From the NCBI GenBank assembly GCA_030452985.1, contig JAKDLG010000018.1, forward strand, positions 1-52,150: a DNA stretch of 52,150 nt. Reading direction: 5' to 3'. The DNA is from Humibacillus sp. Lineage in GTDB: Bacteria > Actinomycetota > Actinomycetes > Actinomycetales > Dermatophilaceae. The translations under genes and the position numbers were made by a program. The notes below the pieces were generated by a model. The model did no database searches. It saw nothing but the letters and a program-made list of their open reading frames with translations, and was not told the DNA's origin. Positions 45,004 through 52,150 of the stretch are shown one piece after another; positions within the stretch are counted from its first letter, which is position 1, and each line of letters starts with the position of its first letter.

Positions 45004-45434
45004 CGCACGACGACCACGGTGCAGGCGCTGTGCGAGAGCACGTGCTTGCTCGTCGAGCCCACCAGCATCTCGAGGAAGCCACCGTGCCCCCGCGCGCCGA
45101 CCACCAGGATGAAGGCGTCGGCCGAGAGCGTGACCAGCTCTTCGGCCGGGCGCCCGGCCAGCACCAGCTCGTCGAGCCTGACCTCGGGGAAGTCGCCGGC
45201 CACCTCGCCCGCGATAGCCTGCAACGTCTCCTGGGTCATCTTCTCGGAATCGCCGATACGCTCCCAGGGCGTGGTGCCGACCAGCGGTTCAAGGGTGATC
45301 GGGAAGACGTTCCAGACCGCGACCGCGAGCACGTCGAGACCGCGCCGACGAGCCTCTTCGCAGGCCCACCTCAAGGCCGTGCGGCTCTCCTTCGAGCCGT
45401 CGACACCGACGACGATCGTTCTCGGACCAGCCAT
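45000..45434 (-). CDS. universal stress protein (UspA family)
   Basis: A single-domain 144-residue Usp with a perfect ATP-binding pattern G-2x-G-9x-G(S/T): G113, G116, G126, S127. IVVGVDGSKESRTALRWA is the typical N-terminus. ATP-binding Usp proteins act in dormancy and hypoxia responses in actinobacteria. The start is ATG at 45434. A dyad at 45575-45588 (GGGACC-AAA-GACCC) lies about 140 bases upstream and resembles DevR/DosR boxes. The beta-CASP nuclease gene overlaps its stop. Confidence 0.92.
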   Translation of the reverse strand: MAGPRTIVVGVDGSKESRTALRWACEEARRRGLDVLAVAVWNVFPITLEPLVGTTPWERIGDSEKMTQETLQAIAGEVAGDFPEVRLDELVLAGRPAEELVTLSADAFILVVGARGHGGFLEMLVGSTSKHVLSHSACTVVVVR

Positions 45435-45574
45435 CTCGAACTCCTTGGGTTCCGACCGGTGGCTCTGGGACTGATTGCGACTGCCACAGGGCGGGTCGGA
45501 CATCGGCGACTCCTACGTCTGCAGTCTTCCCGCCTCCCACGCCGCGGGCCAGAAGCCTTCGGCCCCATCGCACA

Positions 45575-45588
45575 GGGACCAAAGACCC
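45575..45588 (-). promoter_or_regulatory. DevR/DosR-like box upstream of the stress-protein operon
   Basis: Minus strand GGGTCTTTGGTCCC agrees with the mycobacterial DosR core GGGACTWWAGTCCC at 12 of 14 positions. A related site, sharing GGACC-N3-GACCCT, lies upstream of the alcohol dehydrogenase gene at 48754-48767. No DevR-type regulator is in the window. Confidence 0.45.
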
Positions 45589-45627
45589 TTGGGCGGGTGA
45601 CCACCCTGCCGGTCGGCGAGGCATTGC

Positions 45628-47937
45628 TCAGCGCAGCGTCGCTCCCGGGCCCACGCGGGGCCGGCTCAGCGGGCCCCGTTCGAGGCCAGCGGCTTCCGTG
45701 CCCTCGGTGTCGACGCCCGACATCCGCCGGGTGGCCCACGACGGCAGCCACCAGGCGCGCTCGCCGAGCAGGCTCATGACCGCGGGAACGAGCGTCATCC
45801 GCACCAGGAACGCGTCGATCACGACGCCGACCGCGAGCGCGAAGCCGAACTGCTTGATCATCGGGTCGTCGCTGAAGACGAACCCGGCGAAGACCGAGAC
45901 CATGATGACAGCCGCCGCCACCACGACCCGGCTCGAGTGGTCGAAACCGTGCACGATCGCGGCTCCGGCTGACATCCCCTGCACCTTGGCCTCGTGCATG
46001 GCGGTCACGAGAAACACCTGGTAGTCCATCGCCAAGCCGTACAGGATGCTGGTGACCATGATGGGCAGGAAGCTGAGCAACGGCCCGCCGGTGTCGATAC
46101 CGACCAGACCCATCAGCCAACCCCACTGGAACACGGCTGTCGTGAGCCCGAAGGTCGCCGCGATGCTGAGCAGGAACCCGGCAGTGGCCGTGATGGGGAT
46201 GACAACCGAGCGGAAGACGAGCAGCAGCAGGATCAGCGACAGGCCCACGATGATGGCGATGTACTCAGGCAGCACGTCGCCGAGCCGCTGGGAGATGTCG
46301 AGGTTCACGGCGGTGAGACCGGTGACCCCCAGCGTGACGTCCGCGGCGGCCGCGGCACCGGCACCGGGGTCGCGCAGGGCCTCCACGAGCGACGCGGTTC
46401 GCTCGTCGTCGGGGCCGGCCTCCGGAATGACGGCGAACATCGCGAGCGAGCGGTCCGGGCTCACGCCGGTGGGCGTCACTGCCGACACCCCTGCCGTCTT
46501 CGCGAGGCCCTGGGTGATGGCAGCGACGCCCGCCTGGTCGAAGGTGGCGCTCCCCCTCGGGTGCGCCACCACGACGAGCGGCGCGTTGAAGCCCTCGCCG
46601 AAACCTCGGGTGATCGCGTCATAGCTCTGCCTCGAGCTGCTGTCGAGGCTGTCCGTGGCCCCGGTTGGCATCCCGAGGCGCATCGTCGCGGCCGGGATGG
46701 CGGCCAGGCCGAGAAGAACGACGACCGTGATGACAGGAACCCACGGCCGGCGCACCAGGGAGCTGACCCACCGGTTGGCGAGGCGCTGCTCCTCGTTCGC
46801 GGTCACCACAGCCCCGGTGGCCCGGGCCCGGGCCGAGACGATCCCCTCGCCGAGCAGGCCGAGCCCGGCGGGAACCAGCGTGAGCGCGATGAGCACGGCG
46901 AGGGCGACCGTCGGGGCGGCGACGAGGGACATCGTGGTGAGAAACCCGATGCCGATGACGGTCAGCCCCGTCAGTGCGATGACCACGGTCGACCCCGCGA
47001 AGACGACCGCACTGCCCGCGGTGGCGACCGCCTTGGCCGTCGCATCAGCGGCGCTCAGCCCCTCGACGAGAATCAGTCGTCGTTGCCGGTTGACGATGAA
47101 CAGGGCGTAGTCGATGCCGACCGCGAGCCCGACCATGAGGGCCAGCGCAGGAGTGGCTGTCGTCAGGGTGATCGTCGTCGACAGGGCGAAGGCGCCGCCC
47201 ACCCCGATGGCCACCCCCGTCAGCGCGGTCAGGAGCGGAAGCCCCGCGGCCCGGAGCGAACCCAGGGTCAGCACGAGCACGAGCAGCGCGATGCCGAGGC
47301 CGATCGCCTCGTGCCCGCCGATCGGTGGGTGCATCGCCTGGAGCGACTGGCTCGGGAGCGCCGTGACCCCGGACGCACTGGTGCCGCGGGTAGCGATCTC
47401 GCTGATGCTGTCGACGGTGCCCTCCGGCAGGGCGTCGACCGGGGTGGTGAACTGCATCTGGAGCATGGCGACAGTGCCGTCCCTGGAGACGAGTACACCC
47501 GCGACCGGTGACCCGTTGACGACGAGCGGGTGATGGCTCGGCGACGCACCCACCGTGGGGGTGGCCGATGGGGAACCGGCGTTCACGCTGTCAGCCGGGA
47601 CGGGTGGAGCAGCACGGTCGACGACGACCGGCAGTGTGGTGATCTCGGTGGAGGTGGTCGCGATGGCGTGCGCCCGAGCACCCGTGTCGAGACGTTCACC
47701 CTCCGGGGCCGTGAAGACGATGGTGCCCTGACCGCCGCTCGCCGCCGGCAGCTTCTCGCGCAGCGCTTCGATCACCTGCTGGCTCGGGGTGCCGTCGATG
47801 GTCATGCTCGTCGAGATGCGCCCGCCACTGGTGAGCGCCAGCCCCACAACGCTGGCGAGCAACAGCAGCCAGGCGATGACGACGGGCAGAGGTCGGTGGT
47901 GAGCGAGAGCCCCGAGGCGGTACAGGTAGCGTGACAT
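45628..47937 (-). CDS. MMPL/RND family membrane transporter
   Basis: A 769-residue protein with twelve predicted helices in two repeats, each preceded by a large outer loop. The proton-relay-type motifs MVGLAVGIDYALFIVNRQRR and ILYGLAMDYQVFLVTAMHEA mark the two halves. Mycobacterial relatives export lipids, siderophores or drugs. The start is ATG at 47937, MSRYLYRLGALAHHRPLPVV. The first outer loop has a Pro/Ser/Thr-rich insert (about residues 100-140). It follows the TetR gene by 87 bases, so it is the probable target of that repressor; substrate unknown. Confidence 0.92.
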   Translation of the reverse strand: MSRYLYRLGALAHHRPLPVVIAWLLLLASVVGLALTSGGRISTSMTIDGTPSQQVIEALREKLPAASGGQGTIVFTAPEGERLDTGARAHAIATTSTEITTLPVVVDRAAPPVPADSVNAGSPSATPTVGASPSHHPLVVNGSPVAGVLVSRDGTVAMLQMQFTTPVDALPEGTVDSISEIATRGTSASGVTALPSQSLQAMHPPIGGHEAIGLGIALLVLVLTLGSLRAAGLPLLTALTGVAIGVGGAFALSTTITLTTATPALALMVGLAVGIDYALFIVNRQRRLILVEGLSAADATAKAVATAGSAVVFAGSTVVIALTGLTVIGIGFLTTMSLVAAPTVALAVLIALTLVPAGLGLLGEGIVSARARATGAVVTANEEQRLANRWVSSLVRRPWVPVITVVVLLGLAAIPAATMRLGMPTGATDSLDSSSRQSYDAITRGFGEGFNAPLVVVAHPRGSATFDQAGVAAITQGLAKTAGVSAVTPTGVSPDRSLAMFAVIPEAGPDDERTASLVEALRDPGAGAAAAADVTLGVTGLTAVNLDISQRLGDVLPEYIAIIVGLSLILLLLVFRSVVIPITATAGFLLSIAATFGLTTAVFQWGWLMGLVGIDTGGPLLSFLPIMVTSILYGLAMDYQVFLVTAMHEAKVQGMSAGAAIVHGFDHSSRVVVAAAVIMVSVFAGFVFSDDPMIKQFGFALAVGVVIDAFLVRMTLVPAVMSLLGERAWWLPSWATRRMSGVDTEGTEAAGLERGPLSRPRVGPGATLR

Positions 47938-48024
47938 GAGCAGGATCGGCTCGCTTTCTGGGATGGGTCCAGCGCCGCGGTGGCCAGTGCGCCCTCGCGT
48001 GGTGCCGAACAAGAGTCGGCAGGG

Positions 48025-48663
48025 TCAGCCGGCGCCGGGAGCACGCCCGAAGCCGGTGCGCAGGTAGCCGAACGTGGTCGTCAGGAAGTGGTCGAGGGTC
48101 GGCGTCGCCTCGAGGTCGTCAGTGGGGGCATGGTCGCTCACGCCATCGAGGCGGACCGGAAGATCTCCGTCGAGCACGCAGGTCAGGGCACCGTAGGCGG
48201 CGCCCACCAGCAGGTGGGCATAGGCCGGGCTCGTGCGTTCGTCGAGTCGGGCGATGACAGCCCGGCGGGCCGTCTCCCGGATCTGGGCCTGGACCTCGAG
48301 CAGGTGGGGTCGCAGGGACGGGTGGGACGCGGCCATGCCGCGAAGGTCGCGCAGCACCACGAGCAGACCACCTCCAAGCTGCTGCCGAGCGACCCCGTGC
48401 AGCCAGTCGAGCAGCGGCAGGTCGTCGGCAGCCGGCGCCGCGTCGAGCGCGTGCCGAACCTGCTCGGCCGCGACCGCCACGACGGCCTCCTCCTTGCCGC
48501 TGAAGTGGTTCGCGAACGTGCGCCGGGAGTACCCGGCACGCGCCGCCACGTCGTCGATGGTGAAGCCGTCGAGCCCGTACTCGCGGGCCAGCTCGTAGGC
48601 GGCCTGAGCCAGAGCATGGGCCGTCGCTTCGCGCTTCGCCTCGCGTAGTCCGGTCTGGGTCAC
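48025..48663 (-). CDS. TetR family transcriptional regulator
   Basis: A 212-residue repressor with an N-terminal helix-turn-helix (about 33-60: FTIDDVAARAGYSRRTFANHFSGKEE) and a ligand-binding C-terminal half rich in Ala and Leu. GTG at 48663 is the start. Two adjacent 15-bp palindromes (48684-48698 and 48701-48715) lie directly upstream, as expected for autoregulation. The MMPL transporter is next downstream, forming a regulator-efflux pair. The inducing ligand is unknown, perhaps a lipid or drug. Confidence 0.93.
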   Translation of the reverse strand: MTQTGLREAKREATAHALAQAAYELAREYGLDGFTIDDVAARAGYSRRTFANHFSGKEEAVVAVAAEQVRHALDAAPAADDLPLLDWLHGVARQQLGGGLLVVLRDLRGMAASHPSLRPHLLEVQAQIRETARRAVIARLDERTSPAYAHLLVGAAYGALTCVLDGDLPVRLDGVSDHAPTDDLEATPTLDHFLTTTFGYLRTGFGRAPGAG

Positions 48664-48683
48664 CCCGCCATCATCACACTATG

Positions 48684-48715
48684 TTGCCCAATGGGCAATG
48701 TTGCCCGATAGGCAA
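48684..48715. promoter_or_regulatory. tandem palindromic TetR operator
   Basis: TTGCCCAATGGGCAA (48684-48698) is a perfect 15-bp palindrome around a central base; TTGCCCGATAGGCAA (48701-48715) matches it with one arm base changed. Centres are 17 bases apart, under two helical turns. Lying 21-52 bases before the TetR GTG, they probably control the TetR-MMPL transcript. Confidence 0.8.
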
Positions 48716-48753
48716 ACTTGCTATCTGTCGCTGAGCCGCCGCCGCAGCGATAC

Positions 48754-48767
48754 GGACCTTCGACCCT
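48754..48767 (+). promoter_or_regulatory. DevR-like box upstream of alcohol dehydrogenase
   Basis: GGACCTTCGACCCT shares the GGACC-N3-GACCCT pattern with the site before the stress-protein gene. It ends 105 bases before the alcohol dehydrogenase start. It matches the DosR consensus less well than the other copy. Confidence 0.35.
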
Positions 48768-48872
48768 AGCCCCGCGACCCCGGTTGCCCCGAGGCTGGAT
48801 GTCATCGGCACCACCACGCGCACCACCACGCCTGCACCACGCGACGGGCGACCACGACACACGGAGGCAGTC

Positions 48873-49928
48873 ATGAAGGCGCTCGTCTACCACGGTCCGG
48901 GCCAGAAGGCTTGGGAGGACGTGCCCGAACCCGTCATCATCAACCCGACCGACGTCATCGTGCGGGTCGACACGACGACGATCTGCGGAACGGACCTGCA
49001 CATCCTCAAAGGCGACGTGCCTGCAGTCACCGACGGGCGGATCCTGGGCCATGAGGGCGTCGGGACGGTGACCGAGGTCGGCGGTGCGGTCACGTCGGTG
49101 GTGGCCGGCGACCGGGTGCTCATCTCCTGCATCAGCGCCTGCGGCGCCTGCACGTACTGTCACCAGGGCCTCTACGCCCACTGCCTCGCCGACGAGGGCG
49201 CGAGCGGCATCGGGTGGGTCTTCGGCCACCTCATCGATGGCACGCAGGCCGAGTTCGTGCGCGTTCCCTTCGCCGACAACTCGGTGTACAAGCTGCCAGA
49301 CTCGGTCAGCGACGAGGCCGCGGTGGTGCTCTCCGACATCCTGCCGACCGGGTTCGAGATCGGCGTGCGTTACGGCGGGGTGAAGCCGGGCGACGTCGTC
49401 GCCGTGATCGGTGCGGGGCCGGTGGGGCTCGCCGCCATGATGACCGCGAGTCTCTACGGCGCGGCGCGGGTCATCGCGGTCGACCTCGACGCCCACCGCA
49501 TCGAACAGGCTTCGCAGTTCGGGGCGACCGACGGTGTCGACAACGGCGCCGACGACTGGGCCCAGCAGGTCAAGGCGATGACCGACGGCCTCGGGGTCGA
49601 CGTGGCGATCGAGGCCGTCGGAGTCCCTGCCACCTTCGCGGCCTGCCTCGAGATCGTGCGCCCGGGCGGGTCGGTGGCCAACGTCGGGGTGCACGGCGCC
49701 CCGGTCGAGCTCCCTCTGCAAGACCTCTGGATCATGGACCTGTCGATCACCACCGGCCTGGTCAGCACGTCGACCACACCGATGCTGCTCAAGCTGGTGG
49801 CCCAGCGCAAGCTCGCCGCGGAGCGCTTCGTCACCCACCACTTCCGACTCGACCAGATGTTGGAGGCCTACGACACCTTCGAGCGGGCGGCGGAGACCAA
49901 CGCCCTCAAGATCGCTATCACCCGGTAG
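48873..49928 (+). CDS. zinc-dependent alcohol dehydrogenase
   Basis: A 351-residue medium-chain dehydrogenase. Catalytic zinc ligands are C38 in ICGTDLH and H60-E61 in GHEGVG; structural zinc is bound by C90, C93, C96 and C104 in CISACGACTYCHQGLYAHC. The Rossmann fold has VIGAGPVGLAA (about 173-183) followed by an acidic DLDAHR, which favours NAD over NADP. The start is ATG at 48873 after ACGGAGG. The family includes NAD-dependent alcohol, butanediol and threonine dehydrogenases; substrate not fixed. It is 53 bases from the PIG-L gene, so possibly cotranscribed. Confidence 0.92.
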   Translation: MKALVYHGPGQKAWEDVPEPVIINPTDVIVRVDTTTICGTDLHILKGDVPAVTDGRILGHEGVGTVTEVGGAVTSVVAGDRVLISCISACGACTYCHQGLYAHCLADEGASGIGWVFGHLIDGTQAEFVRVPFADNSVYKLPDSVSDEAAVVLSDILPTGFEIGVRYGGVKPGDVVAVIGAGPVGLAAMMTASLYGAARVIAVDLDAHRIEQASQFGATDGVDNGADDWAQQVKAMTDGLGVDVAIEAVGVPATFAACLEIVRPGGSVANVGVHGAPVELPLQDLWIMDLSITTGLVSTSTTPMLLKLVAQRKLAAERFVTHHFRLDQMLEAYDTFERAAETNALKIAITR

Positions 49929-49980
49929 ATCGTTATCACCCGGATGCCGGGTGTCAGCCCGATGACCCCAGAGCGAAGGG

Positions 49981-50664
49981 ATGATCCTGGTGTCGGCCGC
50001 CGAGCCCCGAACGGGGCTGCCTGAATGGAACGCCGTGCTGGCCGTCGTGGCCCATCCCGATGACGAGTCGTTCGGGCTGGGCGCCGTCCTCGATGCCTTC
50101 GCCAGGTCGGGCACGCGCACCACGGTGCTGTGCCTGACCCGCGGTGAGGCCTCGACCATCCATGGAGTGTCGGGCGACCTGACCGCGGTGCGGGCCGGCG
50201 AGCTCGAGAAGGCAGCTCGGGCCCTCGGGGTGTCGGCCACCGAGCTCGCCGACCACCCGGACGGCGCCCTGGCCACCATCGACCGGGACGTGCTGGCCGC
50301 TGAGGTGTCCGCCGCCGCCGCCCGTCATGACGCCGAGGGCCTGCTCGTCTTCGACCCATCGGGAATCTCGGGTCACCCCGACCATGTCGCGGCCACCGCG
50401 GCCGCGCTGAGCGCCGCCGAGCACGACGGGCTCCCCGTGCTGGCCTGGACCCTTCCGCGGGCGGTCAGCGACCAGCTCAGGCAGGAGTTCGGCGTTCCCT
50501 TCGACGGTCACGACGACGCCGAGATCGACGTCGTGCTGCCGGTGACGCGAGATCGTCAGCGGGTCGCGAGCCTGGCGCACGCCAGCCAGGCGATCCCGAC
50601 CAGCGTGCTGTGGCGCCGCCTGGAGCTCCTCGGCGACCGCGAGCATCTGCGCCGGCTCAGATGA
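49981..50664 (+). CDS. PIG-L family deacetylase
   Basis: A 227-residue LmbE/PIG-L zinc hydrolase. The metal motif VVAHPDDESFG has H25, D27 and D28, and SGHPDHVAATA gives the second His group. This family deacetylates N-acetylglucosaminyl conjugates, including mycothiol (MshB) and bacillithiol precursors. A link to mycothiol would suit the thiol/sulfur region, but MshB itself is longer, so this is more likely a paralogue. The start is ATG at 49981 after GAGCGAAGGG. Confidence 0.9.
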   Translation: MILVSAAEPRTGLPEWNAVLAVVAHPDDESFGLGAVLDAFARSGTRTTVLCLTRGEASTIHGVSGDLTAVRAGELEKAARALGVSATELADHPDGALATIDRDVLAAEVSAAAARHDAEGLLVFDPSGISGHPDHVAATAAALSAAEHDGLPVLAWTLPRAVSDQLRQEFGVPFDGHDDAEIDVVLPVTRDRQRVASLAHASQAIPTSVLWRRLELLGDREHLRRLR

Positions 50665-50962
50665 AGAGCAACGCGATGAAGTGGGAGCCGGAGACGATTC
50701 CCACAACATCGTCACGCGAGCCGCTCCTCGTCCCAGAACCCACTCTGTGCCCAGACTGACCTGCTGCGGCCTGAACGACACTGTCTGGATGTCGGGCGAG
50801 ACGAAATGGTTTGCTCCACAAGCGAATTCACTAGATCGCCGACTGAGTTCACTCATTGGAAACCTACCCGTCGGGGTATCCTGTCCAGGCGGGGAATGAT
50901 CCCGTCGACCCTGTGGTTCCATACCCTAGAGGGTATAGAGTCGTCTTACACAGGAGGAAAGC
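50665..50962 (+). promoter_or_regulatory. thioredoxin promoter region with two CstR/CsoR-type operators
   Basis: No gene lies in this 298-base gap. TACCC-GTCG-GGGTA (50865-50878) and the perfect ATACCC-TAGA-GGGTAT (50921-50936) match the operator before the persulfide dioxygenase gene. Their centres are 57 bases apart. A candidate promoter around the first copy reads TTGGAA (50856-50861), 15 bases, TATCCT (50877-50882). TATAGA (50934-50939) beside the second copy may be another -10. The thioredoxin Shine-Dalgarno AGGAGG is at 50952-50957. Confidence 0.75.
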
Positions 50963-51358
50963 ATGGGCACCCGCGAACTCACCGCCGCGAACTTCGAGCA
51001 GACCGTCACCGGCAACGACATCGTGCTGGTCGACTTCTGGGCCGCCTGGTGCGGCCCCTGCCGGATGTTCGCCCCCGTCTACGACAAGGCCGCCCAGCAG
51101 CATCCCGACATCGTCTTCGGCAAGCTCGACACCGAGGCGGAACCGGCCCTCGCGGGGCAGGCCGGCATCACCTCGATCCCGACCCTGATGGCCTTCCGCG
51201 AGGGCATCCTCGTCTTCAGCCAGCCGGGCGCACTGCCGGCCAGCGGGCTCGAGCAGGTGATCGCGGCCGTGCGCGACCTGGACATGGCCGACGTCCACCG
51301 ACGGCTGGCCGCCCCGACCGCAGCGGAGCCGAGCAGCACCTCCCCCGCCACCCGATGA
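50963..51358 (+). CDS. trxA: thioredoxin
   Basis: A 131-residue thioredoxin with the classical WAAWCGPCRMF redox site (C32 and C35 by motif), the cis-Pro segment TSIPTLMAF and a Thr/Ser/Pro-rich C-terminal tail longer than in TrxA of E. coli. It reduces disulfides or persulfides. Two CstR-type operators precede it, which ties it to reactive-sulfur response instead of general housekeeping. The last stop base pair overlaps an ATG (51355) that opens the DUF302 frame, so coupling is likely. Confidence 0.92.
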   Translation: MGTRELTAANFEQTVTGNDIVLVDFWAAWCGPCRMFAPVYDKAAQQHPDIVFGKLDTEAEPALAGQAGITSIPTLMAFREGILVFSQPGALPASGLEQVIAAVRDLDMADVHRRLAAPTAAEPSSTSPATR

Positions 51359-51438
51359 CAAGGGCACCGCGACCACCTCACCACCAGAACGACCACCACC
51401 ACGATCATCCTGACCACGACCATCACGAAGGAGCTCCC

Positions 51439-52150
<712 letters not shown>

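Noticed and set aside
45994-47511. A 505-codon plus-strand frame antisense to the MMPL gene
   Set aside because: Translation is Arg/Gly/Asp-rich without any family feature, and the opposite strand encodes a complete transporter.

Overview
The window is chromosomal DNA of a high-GC actinobacterium. Gene order and protein style point to Micrococcales, probably near Intrasporangiaceae; this is an inference from synteny, with no rRNA in the window to confirm it. Start codons are often GTG, G/C dominates third codon positions, and co-directional genes often overlap by ATGA or GTGA.

Positions 1-31750 are mostly a conserved housekeeping block read leftwards: smc, a small membrane protein, ftsY, amtB-glnB/K-glnD, ffh, an amidohydrolase, a GNAT protein, rpsP-khpA-rimM-trmD, rplS, two type I signal peptidases, rnhB, a DUF2469 gene, yraN, comM/yifB, dprA, xerC and an M23 peptidase-like gene. 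Ffh and FtsY form the SRP targeting pathway and the LepB pair cleaves exported proteins. AmtB, PII and GlnD form the nitrogen-sensing unit. RpsP, KhpA, RimM, TrmD and RplS serve ribosome assembly and tRNA modification. Rightward genes (an aminotransferase, fetB, a Nudix gene and a SulP transporter) are interspersed. TrmD is fused to a GNAT domain.

The most unusual object is a 1,323-bp unit at 16001-17323, between the amidohydrolase gene and ffh. One gene (AbiEi-like winged helix plus a DUF559/Vsr-like C-terminus) is bracketed by two 129-bp flanks. The flanks are gap-free inverted copies of each other, with conserved palindromic blocks and diverged loops. It looks like an undescribed single-gene mobile or REP-like unit.

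Positions 31750-41000 hold a chorismate mutase, acylphosphatase, OatA-like acyltransferase, a decayed secreted-protein gene, an ICMT-like methyltransferase, a VOC protein, a MOSC protein, an M3 peptidase, a second YidC-like insertase and several very small membrane ORFs. Two stretches (about 33964-34268 and 35850-36425) hold no gene I can support.

Positions 41000-52150 form a sulfur and stress region: a TauE exporter, a 57-residue Cys-rich protein, a persulfide dioxygenase-rhodanese fusion, a beta-CASP nuclease, a universal stress protein, an MMPL transporter with its TetR regulator, an alcohol dehydrogenase, a PIG-L deacetylase, thioredoxin, a DUF302 protein and a CsoR/CstR-type repressor cut by the window edge. 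A TACCC-N4-GGGTA palindrome lies before the persulfide dioxygenase gene and twice before thioredoxin. This suggests one CstR-like regulon joining the two divergent sulfur operons. A second motif, GGACC-N3-GACCCT, lies before both the stress protein and the alcohol dehydrogenase.
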